The notes under the pieces were generated by a model. The model had not been told where the DNA came from. It saw only the letters and a program-made list of their open reading frames with translations, and did no database searches. Shown piece by piece: positions 16,936 through 25,233 of a stretch of 64,000 nucleotides of DNA. The stretch covers positions 1,054,001-1,118,000 of the forward strand of contig NC_013922.1 of NCBI RefSeq assembly GCF_000025625.1, written 5' to 3'. Made by a program: the position numbers and the translations under genes. This DNA comes from Natrialba magadii ATCC 43099 (GTDB lineage: Archaea > Halobacteriota > Halobacteria > Halobacteriales > Natrialbaceae). Positions within the stretch are counted from its first letter, which is position 1. Every line of letters begins with the position of its first letter.

Positions 16936-17613
16936 TTACGACTCGAGTTCTTTCAGCGTGAACCACCAATCGTAGGACTCGTAGCCCTCCTCGTCAGCCT
17001 CGGCAGTTCGTGCTTCAGCCTCGTCGACGGTTCCTGGCGGTGAGAGCAGGACCTTATCGCCGAAGTTCTCGTTCTCGGGCCAGTTGGCCGGCAGTGCGAC
17101 ACCTTCCTGGTCGGACGTCTGGAGTGCTTCGAGCGAGCGCAGCACCTCGTCGACGTTGCGGCCGATCTCCTTGGGGTAGTAGAGAACCTGGCGCGTGATC
17201 CCATCAGGGTCGACGATGAAGACCGCACGGACAGTCGATGACCCCTGGCCGGGATGGACCATCCCGAGCGCGTCGGCGACATCGCCGCTTTCGTCGGCAA
17301 TAATTGGGAAGTCGATCTTCTCGTCGATCTCCTCGTCGATCCACTCGGTCCACTTGATGTGTGAGTGGACGCGGTCGATCGAGAGGCCGATCAGTTCGGT
17401 GTTCAGCTCTTCGAACGCCTCGCGGCGCTGTTCGAAGCCGACGAACTCCGTCGTACAGACCGGCGTGAAGTCACCGGGGTGACTGAAGAGGATAAACCAC
17501 TTACCCTCGTAGTCGTCCGGAATCGACTTTGGACCGTGGGTCGTCTCTACCTCGAGTTCAGGGAACTGGTCGCCGATGAGTGGGAATCCACTCTCGTCGC
17601 TTTCGTCAGTCAT
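16936..17613 (-). CDS. 1-Cys peroxiredoxin (Prx6-like)
   Basis: 225-aa peroxidase that reduces peroxides through C53 in the motif [13 protein letters not shown]. That is the only cysteine in the protein, so it lacks a resolving cysteine and must be recycled by an external thiol. Other family features: [30 protein letters not shown] and the long C-terminal dimerisation domain ([19 protein letters not shown]). The TATA-like GTTATAG ~30 bases upstream (17646-17640) suggests its own leaderless promoter. Its place inside the sulfide island fits protection against reactive oxygen and persulfide species; the neighbouring CxxC flavoprotein could supply electrons (inference). Confidence 0.93.
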   Translation of the reverse strand: MTDESDESGFPLIGDQFPELEVETTHGPKSIPDDYEGKWFILFSHPGDFTPVCTTEFVGFEQRREAFEELNTELIGLSIDRVHSHIKWTEWIDEEIDEKIDFPIIADESGDVADALGMVHPGQGSSTVRAVFIVDPDGITRQVLYYPKEIGRNVDEVLRSLEALQTSDQEGVALPANWPENENFGDKVLLSPPGTVDEAEARTAEADEEGYESYDWWFTLKELES

Positions 17614-17762
17614 TGCGTTTTGGCTTACGGACCCACCAACTATAACTCCTATTCAAAAAGAAATCTTTTCCCTTTCCTCATTCAGGTCCGGGAATACGGG
17701 TGGTTTTTTCTCCATTCGAAAACGGCTCCGTGGGTGGCAATAACGTACGCTGGTGGGACATA

Positions 17763-17806
17763 GGGCCGAAAACAAAACGAAACAAACGAAACAAACGAAA
17801 CGATCT
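17763..17806 (-). terminator. U-rich terminator region after the SQR-DUF1641 unit
   Basis: The minus-strand transcript leaving the DUF1641 gene runs through repeated GUUUC/GUUUG blocks (plus strand: repeats of GAAACAAAC, period 9). Archaeal termination uses such U-tracts without needing a hairpin. It starts about 10 bases after the stop codon. Confidence 0.5.
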
Positions 17807-17815
17807 GCACTGCAC

Positions 17816-18661
17816 CTAGTTCGACCGTGCCGACCCCATCCGCCGAAGGAACTCGACGAGAACACCGAGCCCCTGCCGGACGTCGTCGTCGCGAAGCGCA
17901 CCGAGCATCCCCAGCAGACCGATCTTTTTCGGTGGTTCCTCCTCGGTGAACGCACCGAGACCCGACTCGACGGAGTTGATGAGTTCCTCATCGCCGAGCT
18001 GACACCCTAACACGAGCATATTCCCGAGATTCTGTCCGAGCTGATAGGGCTCGAGGTCGGCGTCGGTGTAGGCGTGGCTGAACCCAGCGACCATCATCCG
18101 AAGCTCCGTGATCGGCTGGCGGTTCTCCTGGACGACCGCCACAGCCTCGGGCACCAGGTCCTCCGCGAGTTCGTAGGTTACGTCGAGCAACTCGAGTAGT
18201 TCGATCAACGTCTCCTCGTTCTCACCGAGTCGTTCGAGCAGCGTGAGCGTCTCCTCACGTTCCAGTGCGACCCGGATCCGCGCGATCGTCTCGCGGTTCT
18301 CGCGAACGATCGTCTTGAGTTCCGGAACCAGATCGCCCACGAGTTCGTCGACGACCTCGAGCAGTTCGAGGAGTTCGACGAGCGTATCGGCGTTCTCGCC
18401 GACCCGCTGGACGAGCACGAGCGTTTCCTCTTGCTCTAGGGCCGTCCGTAACTCGGCGATGGGCTCGCGGGAGTCGTGGGCTGCCTCGCGGAGTTCGGGC
18501 GCGAGATCAGCCGACAGCTCCTGGACGACGACGAGCGTCTCGAGAAGTTCGGCGAGTTCCTCGTCGTTTTCCTCGAGCGTCTCAGCGAGTTCGTTTACTT
18601 CGGCGGCCTCGAAGGGCGTATCGTCGAAGTCACCGTCTACCGATTGGTCTTTCTGAGCCAT
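17816..18661 (-). CDS. DUF1641 protein, partner of sulfide:quinone oxidoreductase
   Basis: 281-aa highly acidic helical protein built of three similar ~45-residue helical repeats, each with ELLE.L.VV.EL and a later R..LE.EETL.L..R.GEN segment. It ends in the DUF1641 signature KKIGLLGMLGALRDDDVRQG and LGVLVEFLRRMG. Its ATG is one base after the SQR stop codon, so it is co-translated with SQR. DUF1641 proteins are regularly found beside SQR-like flavoproteins; they may tether or regulate them at the membrane, though no mechanism is established. The repeat count of three is my reading of the sequence. Confidence 0.85.
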   Translation of the reverse strand: MAQKDQSVDGDFDDTPFEAAEVNELAETLEENDEELAELLETLVVVQELSADLAPELREAAHDSREPIAELRTALEQEETLVLVQRVGENADTLVELLELLEVVDELVGDLVPELKTIVRENRETIARIRVALEREETLTLLERLGENEETLIELLELLDVTYELAEDLVPEAVAVVQENRQPITELRMMVAGFSHAYTDADLEPYQLGQNLGNMLVLGCQLGDEELINSVESGLGAFTEEEPPKKIGLLGMLGALRDDDVRQGLGVLVEFLRRMGSARSN

Positions 18662-18662
18662 G

Positions 18663-19835
18663 TTACGGAAGTGGATCGTAGCCTTTCATCCAGGCGTCCC
18701 AGTAGACCGACGGGAGGACGTTGACGTCCATGATCCAGTTCATCTTGCTCTCGACGGGCGCGGAGATTGGCCCCTCGTAATCGAACTCGGCGATCAACGC
18801 CTTGCCCTTCTTGGTGAGCAACGGACAGGCAGCGTAGCCGTCGTACTCCGCGAGCATCGGCTGATCGTTTAGCAGCGACGTCAGATTCTTCGAGACGACG
18901 TGTGCCTGTTTGCGTGCGGCCGCGGCCGTCTTCGAGTGAGGGGCGTTCTCACAGTCTCCCAGCGCGAAGACGTTGTCGTAGTCGTCGTGCTGGCAGGTGT
19001 GTTGGTCTATAGTGATGTACTCGCCGGACTCGGAGCCGTCCGCAAGCGGCGATTCCTCGGTAATCGCTTTCTGGCCGAACTGTGGAGTGACCGGCGCGTA
19101 GAGGTCGTATTCGATTTCTTCACCGTCAGCACCGTAGACGACGCCCGCGTCGGGGTCGACCCGGTCGACGGAGAAGTTCTCGACGAACTCGATATCACGG
19201 TCGTCCCAGATCTCGTACAGTTTGTCGCGGTAGGGCTGCACGCCGAAGTGGTGTTCGGCGTTTCGGGTCATGATTACCTCGACATCGTCGCGAATACCCT
19301 GTCGACGGAAGTAGTCCTCCGCGAGCATCGTCAGTTTCAACGGGGCACCCGGACACTTGATCGGCGTATCGGGCTGGGTGACGAGGAACGTCCCACCGTC
19401 GAAATTCTCGAGGGCCTCGCGCATCTGGAGGGCAGCCTCGTAGTGGTAGAACGGGTAGACGTCATCGTGTTCTTCCCAGGCTTCGACCAGTCCCGGCATC
19501 GCGCTCGGATCGAGTCGATGTCCGGTCGCGACGACGAGGTAATCGTACTCGAGTTCGCCCCCGTCCTCGAGCGAGACGGTTTCCTCGCTAGGGTCGATGC
19601 CGGTGACGGCGTCGTGAACGAACTCGACGCCCGGCTTGAGGAGCTCATCGACGTCTCGCGACTGATCGGGTTCGAGGTAGCCAAACGGGATGAGGTAAAA
19701 CGACGGTTGGTAGTAGTGATCGGTGCTCTTGTCGACGACGGTGATGTCGGCCTCGTCCGCGTCCAGTTTTCGGCGGAGAAGGTTCGCGGTCATCGCACCG
19801 CCGGAACCAGAACCTGCAACGACTATCTTAGCCAT
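18663..19835 (-). CDS. sqr: Sulfide:quinone oxidoreductase (type II-like)
   Basis: 390-aa peripheral membrane flavoprotein oxidising sulfide to zero-valent sulfur/persulfide and passing electrons to quinone. FAD motif IVVAGSGSGGAMTANLL at the N terminus, LVVATGHRLDP, and VFALGDCENAPHSKTAAA near residue 289-306. The two active-site cysteines of the eukaryotic/type II group are recognisable: C161 in DTPIKCPGAPLK and C337 in YDGYAACPLLT. C-terminal residues include hydrophobic/aromatic stretches (MNWIMDVNVLPSVYWDAW) for membrane contact. It is the first gene of an SQR-DUF1641 operon; TATA-like GTTATAG lies ~23 bases before the ATG, so the mRNA is probably leaderless or nearly so. Confidence 0.93.
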   Translation of the reverse strand: MAKIVVAGSGSGGAMTANLLRRKLDADEADITVVDKSTDHYYQPSFYLIPFGYLEPDQSRDVDELLKPGVEFVHDAVTGIDPSEETVSLEDGGELEYDYLVVATGHRLDPSAMPGLVEAWEEHDDVYPFYHYEAALQMREALENFDGGTFLVTQPDTPIKCPGAPLKLTMLAEDYFRRQGIRDDVEVIMTRNAEHHFGVQPYRDKLYEIWDDRDIEFVENFSVDRVDPDAGVVYGADGEEIEYDLYAPVTPQFGQKAITEESPLADGSESGEYITIDQHTCQHDDYDNVFALGDCENAPHSKTAAAARKQAHVVSKNLTSLLNDQPMLAEYDGYAACPLLTKKGKALIAEFDYEGPISAPVESKMNWIMDVNVLPSVYWDAWMKGYDPLP

Positions 19836-19854
19836 ACATCATCGAATAAGGGTG

Positions 19855-19861
19855 CTATAAC
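19855..19861 (-). promoter_or_regulatory. TATA-like box of sqr
   Basis: GTTATAG on the minus strand, centred ~23 bases before the sqr ATG, within the usual distance for a leaderless haloarchaeal transcript. Confidence 0.45.
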
Positions 19862-19967
19862 ACCTAAGTCTGTACGTAGGCGAAATAATGCCGACTGACA
19901 AACGACAACTGGCTCGTTAGTGAAAATATTGCGGGAACCTGGATGGGTCGCCCCGGCGCGATCACAG

Positions 19968-20007
19968 CGTGGGTACTCGAGGGACGACGTGGGTACTCGA
20001 GGGACGA
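19968..20007. repeat. Two perfect tandem copies of a 20-bp unit upstream of sqr
   Basis: The unit CGTGGGTACTCGAGGGACGA occurs at 19968-19987 and 19988-20007 without a mismatch. It lies ~110-150 bases upstream of the sqr TATA box and 52 bases after the stop of the HTH-rhodanese gene. It could be a duplicated regulator site or a slippage product. Confidence 0.9.
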
Positions 20008-20059
20008 GACGCCGGGCGGTGATCGGGAGTGGAAAATCAGACCGTCGGTCACGTGCCGA

Positions 20060-21160
20060 TCACTCGTCTGTCTCCGTTTCGACGGGGACGTCGATGAGGT
20101 TCCCCCATTCGATCCACGACCCGTCGTAGTTGGAAACAGTGTCGTAGCCGATCAGTTCGGAGAGGACGAACCAGACGATCGACGATCGTTCGCCGACGTG
20201 GCAGTACACGATCGTCTCCGTGTCCGGGTCGACGCCGTGGTGGTGGAACAGTCGTTCGAGTTCGGATCGATCCTTGAACCGGCTGTTCTCGTCGATTACT
20301 TCCGACCACGTAATATGGACGGTGCCGGGGATGTGGCCCCCAACACGGGCCTCAGGGAGGACTTTGTCTGGTGGCTTCGTTCGGTCGCCCTCGTACTCGA
20401 GTTCCGATCGAACGTCGACGATCGTCACGTTTTGTGCGAGCGCCGCTTCCACGTCGGTTCGGTAGGCGCGGATCTGTTCGTTGGGAGTGGGTGCCTCGTA
20501 CGTCTGCTGGGACACGTCCGGTTCGTCGGTCGTCATCGGACCGCCGATTTCCTCCCATCGGTGCTTGCCACCGTCGAGGAGCCGAACCTCGGTATGGCGG
20601 TAGTATTTGAGCAGCCAGAACAGATAGGCTGCATACTGGTTCTGGTGCGTGCTGTAGACGACGATCGTACTCTCGTCCGTGATCCCACGGTTGCCGAGGT
20701 ACTCTTCGAAACACCGCCTGTCGGCGATTCCGCAACCGTCGACGTCGACGAGGTCGGCGAGGACATCGATTTGCACGGCGCCTGGAACGTGGCCGTCGTC
20801 GTACTCACCGTCAGCTTCGACGAGTCGAAGGGACGGATCGTCCCGTTTGAACTCCTGGAGTCGCTCCTCGACCCACTCGGGAGAGACGAGCACTGTCGAG
20901 TCGCTTTCGTCACCGGCACCGGCGGATGTCCCGGTCAGTTTGTAACACGTCTGCCGGCCGTCGTGAAGCGCTGGCGACGAATCGAGGAGTTCGGCTTCCT
21001 CGAGCTGGTCGAGTCCATAGCGGGCCGTCCGTGACGAGAGCATCGTCTCCTCGGTCAGCCCCTTGAGGGTCATCGGCCCGTTATCTGCGAGCGTTTTGTA
21101 GATGAATTTTGAACTCGGTGGGAGGTCGTCGAGCGCCTCATCGGGTTGGGTTTCCGCCAT
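20060..21160 (-). CDS. Winged-helix domain fused to tandem rhodanese (thiosulfate sulfurtransferase)
   Basis: 366-aa fusion. Residues ~15-75 are a winged HTH (KTLADNGPMTLKGLTEETM, SSRTARYGLDQLEE, then a wing ending CYKL). Residues ~88-215 form a rhodanese domain without the catalytic cysteine (VVYSTHQNQYAAY, Ser170 at that place). Residues ~220-360 are an active rhodanese domain with C320 in VYCHVGERSS. The two-rhodanese part is a classic thiosulfate:cyanide sulfurtransferase layout. Joining it to a DNA-binding head suggests a regulator that reads sulfane sulfur on C320, or an enzyme that controls its own operon; this is inference. It lies upstream of sqr on the same strand. TATA-like CTGTATAGGTAC lies ~34 bases before the ATG. 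Confidence 0.87.
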   Translation of the reverse strand: MAETQPDEALDDLPPSSKFIYKTLADNGPMTLKGLTEETMLSSRTARYGLDQLEEAELLDSSPALHDGRQTCYKLTGTSAGAGDESDSTVLVSPEWVEERLQEFKRDDPSLRLVEADGEYDDGHVPGAVQIDVLADLVDVDGCGIADRRCFEEYLGNRGITDESTIVVYSTHQNQYAAYLFWLLKYYRHTEVRLLDGGKHRWEEIGGPMTTDEPDVSQQTYEAPTPNEQIRAYRTDVEAALAQNVTIVDVRSELEYEGDRTKPPDKVLPEARVGGHIPGTVHITWSEVIDENSRFKDRSELERLFHHHGVDPDTETIVYCHVGERSSIVWFVLSELIGYDTVSNYDGSWIEWGNLIDVPVETETDE

Positions 21161-22083
21161 GGCTGAACTAGATGTGCCTACGGTTTGTACCTATACAGCT
21201 TTTTCGTCCCGACAACGAGCGCGGCGCCACGACCGTTCCAGTCAGCCGGCTCGGGCGCTTGTTCCCACGAATATTGCGATACCGTTTACAATAGTATGTC
21301 TGTAAATGGCGTAAGTACGATCAATAATTGCTCGTTCGGTCAACGAGCGCTCTGGTATTGACTGCGAGGCGTCGTTCGCATCCCTCCGCACGATTTCCAT
21401 TGATAGGCCAATATAACAAATTCAAACTATAGTATGTATACGAACATATACTGGGTCGCTCACCTGTGTGGATAATTAGTACTGAAATGGATTTATGGGG
21501 CGCAGAGGCGGCTCTAACGGCAGAAATGGTCTTTCTACCGACGTGCGAGGGATCCTCTGTCGACGGCTCGGAAATCAATACCGTTCCTGGATAATCTAGC
21601 GAAGGTATCGATCTACAGCCGTCATTTTGCATTCGAGGCCAGGATGTGTGTTTTGGGGACTCACCGAAATCCCCAGCGTGACTCACAGGCCAATATTGAT
21701 TATCTAAACAGTATATTTAGAAAAGTACCAGAATGAGTTCATTTATTGAATGGGTATACTACCTCCACGTGCGCTCGTCCAGAAAGGGCGTTGTTCCCGT
21801 CAGTGAGGACGTCCGCTTTCCCACGCGCAGGTGGCCCCAGGCATCTTCATAGCCGTGACAGTAGTTACAGCGTATCGAGGCGAAAGCCGTGGGAGGTGGT
21901 CACTGCCGGGATCTGTTGCGAGAGCGGGCAGTAATGCCGTCCGCCGAATCGTCGGTTTCCGTGATCGCGCCCGCCGCGTCGACGGCACGATCAACGTTGT
22001 CGAGGCGGTACTCGAGAACCGCCACGAGGAACGAGCTTTCGTGCGGGTTCTATGGCGTCGAAATATCGACCGCCGAAGCCGAT
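21161..22083. other. 923-bp intergenic region, A/T-rich in its left part
   Basis: Lies between the HTH-rhodanese start (minus) and the HAD gene stop (minus). 21280-21730 is much more A/T-rich than the window average; 21790-22083 returns to normal GC. The 10-mer AGGCCAATAT occurs at about 21405 and again at about 21686 in direct orientation. Frames in it (for example 21321-21686, minus) lack acidic composition and show no family features, so I call no gene. It could be decayed foreign DNA. Confidence 0.5.
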
Positions 22084-22824
22084 TCAGCGATCGCCTTCGA
22101 CAATTGCAAGCACCTCCTTCGGAGACTCGATCCGGTAGGAAACGGCGGGACCCTCCTTGGCCCCGAAAGCGACGCCGTGAATGTTCATCCGCGCGGCGCC
22201 ACGCACGTCGTGATCGTATCGATCACCGATCATGAGCGATCGTTCGGGGGTGACGTCGGCCTTTGTGAGGGCCGTCTCGAACATCGCGGGGTGAGGTTTG
22301 GTGTGGCCGACCTCCTCGGAGGTCGTAATCGAGTCGACGTGCCGGCGCACGCCGACGTACTCGAGTATCTCCTTTCCCTCTCGGTCGTCGACATCGCTGA
22401 CGACGCCAACGTGGAGGTCACGCTCGGCCAGCCGTGCGATCGTCTCCGGTGCGCTGGGGACAGGTTCAATCGACGCCTGTACGGCCTCCTGGAACGGTGG
22501 CTTCCACTCGTCCATCGGTACTTCCTCACCGACGATGGCCTCGATGCCCCGGTGGTAGCCCTCGCGGGCGGCCCGGAACGCCGTGCCATCGCGCTCGCGG
22601 AAGTAGTCGCCGACGGTCGTGCGCCAGATATCGATCGCTTCCTCGAGCGAGAGAGCGACCTCGTGGCGCTCGATGAGGTCGGCGACGAACTCGGCGTGGG
22701 CGGCCTGTACGGACTCGAGTTCGAGGATGACGCCGCCGATGTCCCAGAAGACGGCCTCCCAGTCGTCCGGGTCCGCGGGCGGGTCGGGTGGCTGGACCAC
22801 CGCCTCGTCGCGGTCGCCGCTCAT
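22084..22824 (-). CDS. HAD-superfamily hydrolase
   Basis: 246-aa phosphatase-like protein of the HAD-IA group. Motif I is AVFWDIGGVIL: the nucleophile Asp is present, while the usual second Asp is Gly, as in many DxGG-type HAD-IA members. Motif II is VGVVSDVDDR, motif III KPHPAMFE, and motif IV LMIGDRYDHDVRGA. A helical cap lies between motifs I and II (residues ~40-135). The substrate is unknown. Its ATG overlaps the stop of the 56-aa gene by one base, so the two are translationally coupled. Confidence 0.88.
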   Translation of the reverse strand: MSGDRDEAVVQPPDPPADPDDWEAVFWDIGGVILELESVQAAHAEFVADLIERHEVALSLEEAIDIWRTTVGDYFRERDGTAFRAAREGYHRGIEAIVGEEVPMDEWKPPFQEAVQASIEPVPSAPETIARLAERDLHVGVVSDVDDREGKEILEYVGVRRHVDSITTSEEVGHTKPHPAMFETALTKADVTPERSLMIGDRYDHDVRGAARMNIHGVAFGAKEGPAVSYRIESPKEVLAIVEGDR

Positions 22825-22994
22825 CAGTCCGCCCTCCGGATCGTCGGTCGATCGACCTCGTCGACTTTCTCGCGGGCCTGCTCAACGCGGTGTTCGTAAG
22901 AGGCGTGAAACGCCGGCTGTTCCGCTTCGAGCATGCCGCGGCGTGACACCTCAACCTGTCTGTTCGGTCCGTACTGTGGATTGTCTGTGGTCAT
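22824..22994 (-). CDS. 56-aa protein translationally coupled to HAD hydrolase
   Basis: Encodes MTTDNPQYGPNRQVEVSRRG ... PTIRRAD, a charged, soluble mini-protein with no cysteines and no membrane span. Its TGA shares one base with the ATG of the HAD gene (TGATG), the clearest argument that it is real. No family recognised. It could be a small regulator of the hydrolase or an unrelated leader gene. Confidence 0.7.
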   Translation of the reverse strand: MTTDNPQYGPNRQVEVSRRGMLEAEQPAFHASYEHRVEQAREKVDEVDRPTIRRAD

Positions 22995-23230
22995 GGGTCC
23001 GTTCGTAAACGGGTCGGGTCGTTGAGTACTCGTCCCCGACCGTCGTCATACGTCGTCACTTACTCGTCTCCGACCGTCGTCACCCCGTTTATGCGTGCGT
23101 ATGGCTGACAGTGGCTACCCGGACACTTAACAATAGGGCACACACAATCATCTTTATTAACAGTGTCTCCGTATTGTCTTCTACAACTAACAATGGTAAT
23201 GGAAACGGCCGCAGTTGCGGGTGTTCGGAC

Positions 23231-24007
23231 GTGAGTACGAGCCAGTTCAGTGTCGACGGCGATGTCGCCATCATCACCGGCTCCTCGAGTGGCATCGGGA
23301 AGGGGATCGCAGAGCGCTTCGCTGCGGACGGTGTCGACGTGGTGGTCTGCTCACGCGAGCAGGAGAACGTCGATCCGGTCGCTGCGGCGATCAACGACAG
23401 TGAACTGCCCGGTGAGGCACTCGCACTCGAGTGTGACGTGACCGACCGCGAGGCCGTCGAGGCGCTCGTGGAGGCAACTGTCGAGCAGTTCGGCGGCCTC
23501 GACGTGCTGGTGAACAACGCGGGTGCGTCGTTCATGGCCGACTTCGACGATATTTCCCCGAACGGCTGGAAGACGATCGTCGACATCAACCTCCACGGGA
23601 CCTACCACTGCACTCACGCGGCAGCGGAGTACCTCAAAGACGGTGGCGGCTCCGTCATCAACTTCGCGAGCGTCGCCGGCCAGCGCGGCTCGCCGCTGAT
23701 GAGCCCCTACGGCGCGGCCAAGGCGGCGGTCGTCAACCTTACGACGACGCTGTCCTACGAGTGGGCTCACGACGATGTGCGCGTCAACTGCATCGCGCCG
23801 GGCTTCGTCGCGACGCCGGGCGTCGAGAGCCAGATGAGCGTCTCCGCCGAGAACATCGACCGCGAGGAGGTCGCGCGGCGTATCGGCACCGTCGACGAGA
23901 TCGCGGACATCACCCAGTTCCTCGCCAGTCCGGCCGCCTCCTACGTCGTCGGTGAGACGATCACTGCACAGGGTGTTCCACAGATTAGCGAGGATCACGA
24001 GGTGTGA
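23231..24007 (+). CDS. Short-chain dehydrogenase/reductase (FabG-like)
   Basis: 258-aa NAD(P)-dependent SDR. The start is the GTG at 23231 (STSQFSVDGDVAIITG follows); the frame runs 40 codons further up, but that part is Asn/Ser rich and unlike a protein N terminus. Motifs: cofactor site TGSSSGIGKG, CDVTDREAV, NNAGASF, catalytic Ser region NFASVAGQRG and YGAAKAAV (Tyr and Lys of YxxxK), and IAPGFVATPG. Possibly 3-oxoacyl reduction, but SDR substrates cannot be read from sequence. TATA-like CTTTATTAA at ~23152. Confidence 0.9.
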   Translation: MSTSQFSVDGDVAIITGSSSGIGKGIAERFAADGVDVVVCSREQENVDPVAAAINDSELPGEALALECDVTDREAVEALVEATVEQFGGLDVLVNNAGASFMADFDDISPNGWKTIVDINLHGTYHCTHAAAEYLKDGGGSVINFASVAGQRGSPLMSPYGAAKAAVVNLTTTLSYEWAHDDVRVNCIAPGFVATPGVESQMSVSAENIDREEVARRIGTVDEIADITQFLASPAASYVVGETITAQGVPQISEDHEV

Positions 24008-24078
24008 ACGCCGCCCGCTATCATCACCAGTTCCCACACACTCAAATCACTGTCAGTCGATTATGAACCAGATCTAGC

Positions 24079-25089
24079 ATGACTGAGAGAGACGTTCACC
24101 TGCCAGTCGCCGCCCAGCCGAGCGTCGATTCGCTCGTCGAGTACGCCCAAACGGCCGAAGCGGGCGGCTACGATTGTGCCTGGCTCCCCGAAACCTGGGG
24201 TCGGGACGCAGTGACGGTTCTGACCGCGATCGCCGAGCGCACCGACGAAATCGACCTCGGCTCGAGCATCGTCAACACCTACTCGCGCTCGCCCGCGCTG
24301 CTCGGCCAGACCGCTGCCACGCTGCAAGAGGTCTCCGACGGCCGTTTCCGTCTCGGCCTCGGACCGAGCGGTCCCGTCGTGATCGAGAACTGGCACGGCA
24401 TCGAGTACGGCAACCCGCTCAAGCGAACGCGTGAGACCGTCGACATCGTCCGTGCGGTGCTCTCGGGCGAACCAGTCGAGTACGACGGCGACTACTTCTC
24501 GCTGTCCGGCTTCCGGCTTCGCTGTGAGGTGCCCGACCCGTCCCCGCCCGTCGAGGTGACCGGGATGGGTCCCAAGGCGGTCGAACTCGCTGGCCGCTTC
24601 GCCGACGGCTGGCACGGCATCATGCTCACCCCAGAGGGAGTGGCGGATCGGATCGAGGACATCGAACGCGGTGCCGACCTCGGCGACCGCGACCCAGACG
24701 ACGTGCAGGTCACGATCGGTGTCACCTGCTGTGCACTCGACGACGCCTCCCGTGCCCGCGACCTCGCACGCCAGCACACCGCGTTCTACATCGGCGGGAT
24801 GGGAACGTTCTATCGGGATGCACTCGAGCGCCAGGGGTACGACGAGGCATCCGAGATCCACAATGCCTGGCAGGCGGGTGACCGCGAGCGCGCGCTCTCC
24901 CTCGTCGACGAGGCGATTCTGGACGATCTCTGTGCGGCCGGCACCCCAGAGGACGTCCGCGAGCAGGTCGAACGCTACGAGGCGGTCGACGGTATCGACG
25001 CGGTTGCAGTGAGTTTCCCGCGCGGGGCCGACGAAGCGGACGTGACGCAGACGATGGACGTGCTCGCGCCCGCAGAAAGCGGGCACTGA
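24079..25089 (+). CDS. LLM-class F420-dependent oxidoreductase
   Basis: 336-aa TIM-barrel protein of the luciferase-like/F420 group. Recognisable pieces: AEAGGYDCAWLPETWGRDA at the first strands, DLGSSIVNTYSRSP with the bulge typical of F420 enzymes, GRFRLGLGPSGP, and VEVTGMGPKAVELAGRFADG. Related to methylene-H4MPT reductase-like haloarchaeal enzymes (I believe TIGR04024, not verified). It would use coenzyme F420, whose use is also hinted at by the F420-associated metalloprotease at 33.7 kb. Seventy bases separate it from the SDR, so co-transcription is likely. Substrate unknown. Confidence 0.88.
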   Translation: MTERDVHLPVAAQPSVDSLVEYAQTAEAGGYDCAWLPETWGRDAVTVLTAIAERTDEIDLGSSIVNTYSRSPALLGQTAATLQEVSDGRFRLGLGPSGPVVIENWHGIEYGNPLKRTRETVDIVRAVLSGEPVEYDGDYFSLSGFRLRCEVPDPSPPVEVTGMGPKAVELAGRFADGWHGIMLTPEGVADRIEDIERGADLGDRDPDDVQVTIGVTCCALDDASRARDLARQHTAFYIGGMGTFYRDALERQGYDEASEIHNAWQAGDRERALSLVDEAILDDLCAAGTPEDVREQVERYEAVDGIDAVAVSFPRGADEADVTQTMDVLAPAESGH

Positions 25090-25233
25090 GCTGTCACTGG
25101 GGCTGAACACAGTGCGTTCGGACGTCGGCCCACAGAGCGACTGTCGAGCCGCCTTCCGGAATCCAGCCATTGGGAGAACGAGTCCATTGTAAACGTCGAC
25201 AGGTACAAGCCGTCGATCCTCCCATTTCGTGGT

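Noticed and set aside
21321-21686. 121-codon minus-strand frame
   Set aside because: Ser-, Tyr- and Ile-rich, few acidic residues, no motif, A/T-rich context; does not look like a haloarchaeal protein.
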